From NCBI GenBank assembly GCA_021827285.1, contig JAKAWM010000222.1:1-5362 (forward strand): DNA of 5,362 bases. The letters are read 5' to 3'. This DNA comes from Actinomycetes bacterium. GTDB lineage: Bacteria > Actinomycetota > Acidimicrobiia > Acidimicrobiales > Palsa-688. The notes under the pieces are model-generated. The model searched no databases, was not told the origin of the DNA, and saw nothing but the letters and a program-made list of their open reading frames with translations. Position numbers and translations under genes: made by a program. Of the stretch, positions 1 to 4,492 are shown piece after piece (within the stretch, counting starts at the first letter, position 1; each line of letters opens with the position of its first letter).

Positions 1-12
1 TCTGAGGCTCAC
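1..12 (-). CDS. Probable first codons of the next operon gene (partial, product unseen)
   Basis: Seen: the permease gene ends in TGA at 11-9, and this stop overlaps a GTG at 12-10 (GTGA overlap). The GTG is followed by AGC CTC AGA, then the window ends. A Shine-Dalgarno-like GAGGG (17-21) lies 4 nt before the GTG, inside the end of the permease gene. Known: dipeptide/oligosaccharide ABC operons usually carry one or two ATPase genes (DppD/DppF type) right after the second permease, often with overlapping stop and start codons. Inference: this is the start of the ATPase subunit, reading M-S-L-R. Only four codons are visible, so neither the start nor the product can be confirmed here. Confidence 0.3.
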
Positions 13-1139
13 GACTCCCTCAACTTCGGGTTGAAGACCTCGTCCAGGCCGATATTGGAAATATACAGGGAGGCGACGATCAGGGTCATGGCTGCACCTG
101 GCGGTATGAACCACCACCATGCCTTAAAGTTCAAGGCCGACCAAATCATAGCGCTGTTCATCATGTCGCCGAGCGAAACGACGTTGGCGGGCCCGAGCCC
201 CAGGAAGTCGTAGCTGACCGAGATCAACATGGCACCCGCAAATAGGAGGACGAACACCAAAAAAAGGTAAGACGCCATATTGGGGGCGATGTCCTTTATA
301 ACGATGCTCGGTCCCCGTTTTCCAGAGAGGCGGGCCAAGTCAACAAAGTCCCGCTCCCGCAAGGCAAAGGTCTGCGCCCTGACCGCCCTGGCCACCCACG
401 GCCAGCTGGTCGCTCCGATGAAGAGCCCCTCGAACCACACATTGCGCCAGCCCGGAGGGGCGAACGCCAGTACCACTATCAGGAGCACCAAGGCGGGCAT
501 GGTGATCCAGATGTTCGTGAAGAGCTGCAGGACTTCGTCCAGCCAACCACCCCGCCACCCAGCGCTGAACCCGAGCGTCAACCCGATGACGCCGGCGACC
601 AAGGCGCCCAAGAACCCCACCATGTACGTCTCGCGCAACGAGCCCAGCATGATCGAAAGCACGTCGCCGCCGAAGTAGGTCATGCCGAGGAGGTGATGCA
701 CGGACGGGTGCGAGGTAAGCCCCGAGGCGCAGAAAAAGGCTGTGCACTGGTCTTTCAGGGGCACACCGGCGGGAGAAGAATCCCCGGCCGATGTGTACGG
801 GGCGACCAAAGGGCCGAAGATGGCCGCCAGCACGAAGACCAGCTCGACGGAAAGGCCGAACATGAGTTTCCTGTTGCGCACGATGTAGTGGAGGAATTCG
901 CCCCGCTTACGGCCCGCCATTATCACAGACGCTCCCGCGGCCAGGCTCGGCGACACAGCCGCGGCGGCAGCTGGCCGCCCTACCGAGACACCTTCGTCGA
1001 GCAACTCGTTCGGGCTGTGGGCCGCCGTCGCGCCAACCTGTTGGGCATTGCCCGCGTCATCGGTCGATGGCGCGCTCGGCGCGAGCTCGGTGTCGTCGGT
1101 CCCTTTTGCCCCGGGGGAAGGACCGGTACCGACGCTCAT
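9..1139 (-). CDS. ABC transporter permease, DppC/OppC type (peptide or oligosaccharide import)
   Basis: This is the second membrane subunit of a binding-protein-dependent importer; it pairs with the adjacent DppB-type subunit and docks the ATPases. Seen, 376 aa: residues 1-73 are a low-complexity Ala/Ser/Gly/Asp-rich tail, then a basic patch (RKRG), and TM1 at about 92-114 ending in LVAPY. An outer loop (115-165) carries Cys132 and Cys137 and the family motif region LLGMTYFGGDVLS (150-162). The remaining TM segments follow at about 172-193, 211-228, 233-249, 290-310 and 344-363. The cytoplasmic EAA-type ATPase-docking loop is at 266-286 (DLARLSGKRG ... IKDIAP). The protein ends in NPKLRES, as usual for the family. 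The ATG overlaps the upstream permease stop (ATGA, 1136-1139) and has AAGGGG (1147-1152) 7 nt upstream. An alternative start is Met74 (918-920), which would remove the tail and give a more usual length of about 300 aa. The WWWFIPPG motif (341-348) recalls homologues in sugar-type systems; this is an inference from memory of the family. Confidence 0.93.
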   Translation of the reverse strand: MSVGTGPSPGAKGTDDTELAPSAPSTDDAGNAQQVGATAAHSPNELLDEGVSVGRPAAAAAVSPSLAAGASVIMAGRKRGEFLHYIVRNRKLMFGLSVELVFVLAAIFGPLVAPYTSAGDSSPAGVPLKDQCTAFFCASGLTSHPSVHHLLGMTYFGGDVLSIMLGSLRETYMVGFLGALVAGVIGLTLGFSAGWRGGWLDEVLQLFTNIWITMPALVLLIVVLAFAPPGWRNVWFEGLFIGATSWPWVARAVRAQTFALRERDFVDLARLSGKRGPSIVIKDIAPNMASYLFLVFVLLFAGAMLISVSYDFLGLGPANVVSLGDMMNSAMIWSALNFKAWWWFIPPGAAMTLIVASLYISNIGLDEVFNPKLRES

Positions 1140-2140
1140 GCCTGCGCCCCTTGCATGGCGAGGCGTGTCCTCGGGTCGATGACAATGTAGGCGATATCGA
1201 TCAAAAAGTTAGCGATCAGGACTCCGATTATTATGAACAGAAAGATCCCCATCAAGAGGAAATAGTCCTTAGCATCGGTGGCCTGTATGAGGAGGTGCCC
1301 GAGCCCTGGGTACTGGAACACTTCCTCGGTCACGACATTACCCCCGATCACTGTCCCTAACTGGATAGCAACACCAGAGAGCTGCGGTAGCGACGCGTTG
1401 CGGTAGGCGTAGCGTCGTACGAGCCGCTGGGAGGCACCGAGGGAGCGCAGGTAGCGGGAGTAGTCCGTCTCGAGCTCGTAGATGACCAGGCTGCGCATAC
1501 CAATCGCCCAGCCCCCAAAGCTCACCAGGAAAATCGTCACGAACGGCAAGAACCAGTGGTACATGACGCTCCAGATGAAGTGCCAGTTTGACCAACTGGG
1601 CAACATGTCCTGGGCGTAACCATTGCCGATAGGGAACCAGCGTGCCACGGCTCCGAGGTAGAAGGCGGCGGCCATGGCCAACCAGGGGTAAGGCGAAGCC
1701 TGGAAAATGTACCCGAAAGGCAGGACCGTGTTGTCAAGGGCCTTGCGCCTAGCGGCCATCGCCCCGATCCGGTTACCAATTACATAAGCGAGCACGATCG
1801 CCGGCACGAGCAAGATCAGCGTGTAGATGGCCGCGCCCCTTATGACGCTGGTCACCGGAAGCCCCGCTTGGGACAGGCTTATGCCCATGTGGCCATGGAC
1901 CACACCGAGCCAGAAGTGCCAGTACTGGTCCCATAATGGGACGTTCAGCCCGAAAGCCTTGCGGAACTCGCCCACGATGCTGGCGTATTGTTGAGCCGTC
2001 ACGTTACCGCTGATGGAGTTCTGCACAAAGGCCTGGACGGGATCTCCGGGCATGAGGCGGGGGACCAAGAAATCGAGTGTGCCCGCGAACCAAAAGGCCA
2101 GTATGTAGATCCCGATCTTCCTGGCAAAATAGCGCCTCAC
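1136..2140 (-). CDS. ABC transporter permease, DppB/OppB type (peptide or oligosaccharide import)
   Basis: This is the first membrane subunit of the importer. Seen, 334 aa, the normal length for the family: TM1 at about 9-28, directly followed by the characteristic PRLMPGDPV (27-35). Then comes an extracytoplasmic domain (about 36-98), further membrane segments at about 100-123, 150-170, 190-216 and 255-272, and a last one at about 294-320. The EAA-type docking loop is at 226-252 (LRSLGASQRLVRRYAYRNASLP), followed by GNVVTEEVFQYPGLG (267-281), a conserved DppB block. The C-terminus has the usual IDPRTR (321-326). The start is GTG, chosen because GGGAGG lies 4 nt upstream and the residues that follow (MRRYFARKIG) match the usual basic N-terminus. 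The stop overlaps the next gene's ATG by 4 bp, so translation is probably coupled. No cysteine is present. The gene sits 140 bp after the binding-protein gene, a gap holding a hairpin and a palindrome, so its expression may be set apart from that of the binding protein. Confidence 0.95.
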   Translation of the reverse strand: MRRYFARKIGIYILAFWFAGTLDFLVPRLMPGDPVQAFVQNSISGNVTAQQYASIVGEFRKAFGLNVPLWDQYWHFWLGVVHGHMGISLSQAGLPVTSVIRGAAIYTLILLVPAIVLAYVIGNRIGAMAARRKALDNTVLPFGYIFQASPYPWLAMAAAFYLGAVARWFPIGNGYAQDMLPSWSNWHFIWSVMYHWFLPFVTIFLVSFGGWAIGMRSLVIYELETDYSRYLRSLGASQRLVRRYAYRNASLPQLSGVAIQLGTVIGGNVVTEEVFQYPGLGHLLIQATDAKDYFLLMGIFLFIIIGVLIANFLIDIAYIVIDPRTRLAMQGAQA

Positions 2141-2144
2141 TCAC

Positions 2145-2150
2145 CCTCCC
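2145..2150 (-). promoter_or_regulatory. Shine-Dalgarno site of the DppB-type permease
   Basis: On the minus strand GGGAGG is followed by GTGA and then the GTG start (2140-2138). This strong site decides in favour of the GTG; no in-frame ATG or GTG with a comparable site is visible further upstream. The 4-nt spacing is rather short. Confidence 0.7.
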
Positions 2151-2164
2151 TTGCTCGTGACATC

Positions 2165-2182
2165 GCTCTAAGCGCTTAGAGC
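2165..2182. promoter_or_regulatory. Perfect 18-bp palindrome, candidate LacI-family operator
   Basis: GCTCTAAGCGCTTAGAGC is identical on both strands, with its centre at the CpG of an AAGCGCTT core. It lies in the gap between the binding-protein and permease genes, 24 nt upstream of the permease GTG. Known: LacI/GalR-family operators, including catabolite-response elements and the CebR box of actinobacterial cellobiose uptake, are palindromes around a central CG, often with GCGC in the middle. Inference: this is a repressor-binding site controlling the permease genes or the whole operon. No convincing promoter is visible right next to it, and no regulator gene is in the window. As RNA it could instead fold into a 7-bp stem with a GCGC loop. 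Confidence 0.5.
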
Positions 2183-2201
2183 TGCTGGTCCCATGGCCTC
2201 T

Positions 2202-2243
2202 AAAAGCCAACGGGCCCACCGTTCAGTCTAGAACGGCGGGCCC
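2202..2243 (-). terminator. Strong hairpin after the binding-protein gene; partial terminator or mRNA-stabilising element
   Basis: On the minus strand GGGCCCGCCGTTC and GAACGGTGGGCCC (13-bp arms, 2231-2243 and 2212-2224, one G-U pair) enclose a 6-nt loop. The stem begins 37 nt after the binding-protein stop. After the stem come GTTGGC and only four T's (2202-2205), so the U-tract is displaced and short. Known: hairpins between SBP and permease genes often protect the upstream mRNA and allow only part of transcription to continue, giving excess binding protein over membrane subunits. Inference: that is its role here. A complete terminator is less likely, because no clear promoter follows for the permeases. 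Confidence 0.65.
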
Positions 2244-2280
2244 TTCGGCACTGTAACGACTTATCTAGTTACTTTGGGTA

Positions 2281-4038
2281 CTATGCGGCAGGCCGCAGGG
2301 CGGCCAGGGCGTAGACCGTGGTCATGCCACCCAGCCAGGCACCGCTCCACATGACTGGCGTGTTCTGGTCGTTGGGGTTGTCCTGGGAGGGATAGTTCTT
2401 CCAGTAGGTGCTGTTGCCCTGGAACCAGGCCCCGTTGTACCACAGGGGGATCTCTGGCAGCGCCTGGAGGAACCGGGTCTCGAGCTGGCTGTAGATGCTC
2501 TTGAGAGCAGCGGTGTTCGAAAGGGGCGTTACGGCCGCCTTCTTCACAAGTGAGAAGGCCGTGGGATCGCTATAGCGCTCCAGGTTGAGGCCGGCGGCCT
2601 CCTCGTTGCTCTTGCCACCGATCGGCAGGGAGTAAACCCGGTTGAAGTAGCTCCACGGAGTGGAGTCCGGGCCAGCGTTGTTGTCGATGATCATGTCGAA
2701 CGAGGTGTAGCTCGAGGAACCTAGCCCGGTCAGGGTGATGACGCCACTGACTTTGGGGTAGATCGGCGTCACCTTGATGCCGATGCTCCTCAGTTGAGCG
2801 GCGATGACCTGGATGGCAGCCATCCAGTCGGTCCATCCGTTGGGGACGGCGAGCGTGAGGCTCTGGCCCTTGTACCCGGACTTGGCCAGATCAGCCTTGG
2901 CCGCGGAGGGGTTGTAGGTAAAGCCGTACTTGGACACGACGCCCTTGTCGACGTAGCCGCTGAGGTTGGGCAGGAGCCCAGTCGGGTCGGACTGCGCAAC
3001 GATGTTGGCATAAACACCCTGGACTACGCCCTGGGGGTTGACGGCAGCGGCAACGGCACGGCGGAACCACACGTTGCTCATTGGAGCCTTCTGCGTGTTC
3101 ATCTCCAGCCACGCGGTGTTGGCCGACAACATGTAGGGGGCCTTCGGGTAGTACATCTTGATCTGCTTGTAACCACCCGCGTTGGCGAGGGTGTTGATCC
3201 CGGGGAGGAAGTTGTTGCTCCAGTCGTAGTTGCCCTGGAGGAAGTTGGTCAGGCCCACATTGTTGGACCAGTTGACCACGTCGCAGAGGTACTTGAAGTG
3301 GAAGGACAGGCCGAGTTGGCCGATGCCCCACCAGTTGGGGTTGTCCTGGAAGCAGGTCTGCTGGGTGCTGCTGTTCCAGACCTGACCAGGCACGAGGGTC
3401 ATGGGGCCGCTGGTGACCGGGTTCTGGTTGGTGCCGCTCACCTGCTCGGTAGCTGACATCTTGGACCACGAGGCCTCGGGCACGATGAACCCGCCGTTGT
3501 TCCCCCATAGGAAGTCCTGCCAGGCAGTGTAGGGGGGCGGGGTGGAGAACTTGACCGTGACCGTGTTACCGGACGCGGTGGCACCCAACAGGCCCTCCTG
3601 GACCAGGCCGCTATAAGGCACAGCCGGGTTGGTCTTGGCCAGGTTGATCGTGTAAGCGACGTCGGCACCGGTCAACGCAGACCCATCGCTCCACTTGACG
3701 CCGTTGCGTACGTGGATCGTGTAGCTGCTCCCGCTCCAGGAACCGCTCGTGGCCAACCACGGGATGTACTTGTTGTGGATCGGGTCGTACTTGAAGAGCG
3801 GCTCGTACAGCAGCCCGCTGGTCCCCGTGTCCCAGGCACCCTGGTCCATTGGGTTGAAGTTGCCGGGCGAACCCCACAAAGTCCCGCTGGTGTAGAGCGT
3901 CTCATTGCGAGGGAAGGTGATGGCCGAGGGTGTCTTGGACGCCCCGGCGGGCGTGAAGCTCAGCAGCGGTAGCGCCAGGGCAGCCGCTGTGAAAGCGGTT
4001 CCAAGGCGGAACGCCAGCTTCGTCTTGCTAGTCACCAT
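2281..4038 (-). CDS. Extracellular solute-binding protein, family 5 (peptide/oligosaccharide ABC importer)
   Basis: This protein captures the substrate outside the membrane and delivers it to the permease pair. Seen, 585 aa: the N-terminus is a signal peptide (K5/K7/R11, then a hydrophobic stretch at about 13-29) with likely cleavage near AGA-SK (31-35). There is no lipobox cysteine. Family-5 hallmarks follow in order: LLYEPLFKYD (76-85), IPWLATS (92-98), then the signature region VRNGVKWSDG (110-119) with LTGADVAYTINL (122-133). Next come the NPNWWG block (233-238), WFRRAVAAAVNP (324-335) and the C-terminal LPEIPLWYNG (527-536). The length is normal for the family. The protein has 23 tryptophans, which is high, and only two cysteines (229 and 252). 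ATG was chosen because of AAGGAG/AGGT just upstream and the signal peptide that follows. It is the first gene of the operon, followed by the two permeases. The substrate cannot be read from sequence; the aromatic richness and resemblance to cello-oligosaccharide-binding relatives make a sugar ligand a fair alternative to peptides. Confidence 0.93.
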   Translation of the reverse strand: MVTSKTKLAFRLGTAFTAAALALPLLSFTPAGASKTPSAITFPRNETLYTSGTLWGSPGNFNPMDQGAWDTGTSGLLYEPLFKYDPIHNKYIPWLATSGSWSGSSYTIHVRNGVKWSDGSALTGADVAYTINLAKTNPAVPYSGLVQEGLLGATASGNTVTVKFSTPPPYTAWQDFLWGNNGGFIVPEASWSKMSATEQVSGTNQNPVTSGPMTLVPGQVWNSSTQQTCFQDNPNWWGIGQLGLSFHFKYLCDVVNWSNNVGLTNFLQGNYDWSNNFLPGINTLANAGGYKQIKMYYPKAPYMLSANTAWLEMNTQKAPMSNVWFRRAVAAAVNPQGVVQGVYANIVAQSDPTGLLPNLSGYVDKGVVSKYGFTYNPSAAKADLAKSGYKGQSLTLAVPNGWTDWMAAIQVIAAQLRSIGIKVTPIYPKVSGVITLTGLGSSSYTSFDMIIDNNAGPDSTPWSYFNRVYSLPIGGKSNEEAAGLNLERYSDPTAFSLVKKAAVTPLSNTAALKSIYSQLETRFLQALPEIPLWYNGAWFQGNSTYWKNYPSQDNPNDQNTPVMWSGAWLGGMTTVYALAALRPAA

Positions 4039-4044
4039 ATTGTT

Positions 4045-4055
4045 ACCTGCTCCTT
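4045..4055 (-). promoter_or_regulatory. Ribosome binding site of the solute-binding protein
   Basis: The minus strand reads AAGGAGCAGGT, then 6 nt, then ATG (4038-4036). AAGGAG (4050-4055) is the better match but lies 11 nt from the start; AGGT (4045-4048) is closer. Together they support this ATG. Confidence 0.7.
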
Positions 4056-4064
4056 ATCTTGCTA

Positions 4065-4109
4065 ACTGGCCCTAAGTGGACCTCTGGCACTCAGCCCTCT
4101 CGGGCCAGT
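4065..4109 (-). repeat. Inverted repeat in the binding-protein leader, with a competing GAGA-loop hairpin
   Basis: In the transcript ACTGGCCC (4109-4102) can pair with GGGCCAGT (4072-4065) through 8 bp, with 29 nt between the arms. The downstream arm ends 9 nt before AAGGAG of the binding-protein ribosome site. The same 5' arm can instead form a local 4-bp hairpin GCCC-GAGA-GGGC (4094-4105), a GNRA-type tetraloop. The two folds exclude each other. No U-tract follows, so a terminator is unlikely. A role in translation control or mRNA stability is only inferred. Confidence 0.4.
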
Positions 4110-4222
4110 GGCCTTGTCTCCAGACGGCAATGGTATTGCGATTTGGGAGGGTCGAGGCCCGGCCGGTGACGTCGGGCCGCACGCGTTGAGCAGATACAGG
4201 GAACGACGTTCGAGGACCTCAT
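4091..4222 (-). CDS. Possible 43-codon leader ORF upstream of the binding-protein gene
   Basis: Seen: ATG at 4222-4220, an open frame of 43 codons, and TGA at 4093-4091, 52 nt before the binding-protein start. GGGAGG (4228-4233) lies 5 nt upstream of the ATG, as good a site as those of the real genes here. The predicted peptide begins MRSSNVVPCICSTRAARRHR; it has eight arginines and three cysteines (9, 11 and 32), with no signal peptide or membrane segment. I recognise no family. The ORF lies inside the predicted long leader, and its last codons run through the 5' arm of the inverted repeat at 4065-4109. Translation could therefore influence folding near the main start. In G+C-rich DNA a frame of this length easily occurs by chance, so the call rests on the ribosome site and position only. 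Confidence 0.22.
   Translation of the reverse strand: MRSSNVVPCICSTRAARRHRPGLDPPKSQYHCRLETRPLAREG
4127..4139. repeat. Short inverted repeat GCAAT-N3-ATTGC in the leader
   Basis: This is a perfect 5-bp inverted repeat around GGT (plus strand), in a locally A+T-richer patch about 90 bp upstream of the binding-protein start. It could be a protein-binding site or a small RNA hairpin; the sequence alone does not decide, and chance is possible. Confidence 0.25.
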
Positions 4223-4241
4223 CGGTGCCTCCCAGCCACCG
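4223..4241 (-). repeat. Small hairpin presenting the leader-ORF Shine-Dalgarno in its loop
   Basis: On the minus strand CGGTG and CACCG (5-bp arms, 4237-4241 and 4223-4227) enclose a 9-nt loop that contains GGGAGG. The 3' arm directly abuts the ATG of the 43-codon leader ORF. This arrangement would leave the ribosome site accessible in the folded RNA. Whether it is used is unknown. Confidence 0.3.
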
Positions 4242-4305
4242 CTAGAGCCCATCGCACCCCTCTGTGCAGCTCCTTCGCTTATCCGGATCAGACCGAATAG
4301 CCCGG

Positions 4306-4334
4306 AGGCTAAGCACGCCAGCGACGCTAGTCAA
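4306..4334 (-). promoter_or_regulatory. Sigma-70-type promoter of the transporter operon
   Basis: The minus strand carries TTGACT (-35, 4329-4334), a 17-bp spacer, and TAGCCT (-10, 4306-4311). The -35 has five of six consensus bases, and the -10 keeps the key T, A and final T. The promoter lies downstream of dinB and points to the binding-protein gene. Transcription should start near 4299, leaving a leader of about 260 nt, much longer than needed for translation. No better promoter pair was found closer to the gene. The plus-strand hexamer CTAAGC (4309-4314), also present in the 18-bp palindrome at 2165-2182, overlaps the -10. Confidence 0.5.
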
Positions 4335-4375
4335 GTCACCCCTTCCCACCTGCGGCCCTGTCCTCGACAAGCTCT

Positions 4376-4387
4376 GCGGCCGGCCGC
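4376..4387. repeat. 12-bp palindrome GCGGCCGGCCGC downstream of dinB
   Basis: This perfect palindrome lies about 105 bp after the dinB stop. GGCCGC on the minus strand recurs at 4352-4357, so the RNA could form a larger stem with it. There is no U-tract, so it is not a recognisable intrinsic terminator. In such a G+C-rich stretch it may have no function. Apart from this, the first 150 bp after dinB hold nothing I can support. Confidence 0.2.
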
Positions 4388-4492
4388 CGCTGGCTGGCTG
4401 AGCCCATCCGGTGCGACGTAGGCGTCACCTTTCGGCCCGCCCCACGTCGACGGCTCCCAGGCACCAAGGGGCCACGCTGAGCGGCCGCGAAC

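Noticed and set aside
693..1190. Plus-strand open frame (165 codons) opposite the first part of the DppC-type permease
   Set aside because: It is antisense to the permease, is Arg/Gly/His-rich as expected of a shadow frame, and shows no domain or clear ribosome site.
2253..2272. Inverted repeat GTAAC-N10-GTTAC between the SBP stop and the hairpin
   Set aside because: Arms of 5 bp with a 10-base gap are weak and likely to arise by chance; nothing else supports a role.
2794..3456. Long open frame on the plus strand (220 codons) inside the binding-protein gene
   Set aside because: It lies wholly opposite a well-supported family-5 SBP, its translation matches nothing recognisable, and long antisense frames are expected in G+C-rich coding DNA.
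4081..4120. GCCACTGG followed by GAGTGCCAG in the leader, reminiscent of a cobalamin riboswitch end
   Set aside because: The other conserved boxes of that riboswitch are absent upstream, and the similarity is limited to a few G+C-rich bases explained by the local inverted repeat.
4131..4136. TACCAT as a -10 box nearer to the binding-protein gene (minus strand, 4138-4133 region)
   Set aside because: No acceptable -35 hexamer is found at 16-18 bp upstream (only GGCCTC/GCCTCG/CCTCGA-like sequence), so the distal TTGACT-N17-TAGCCT promoter is preferred.
4201..4211. GAACGACGTTC resembling an actinobacterial SOS (LexA) box close to dinB
   Set aside because: The known box has GAAC and GTTC separated by 4 bases; here there are 3. 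It also lies about 280 bp downstream of the dinB stop, not at its promoter.
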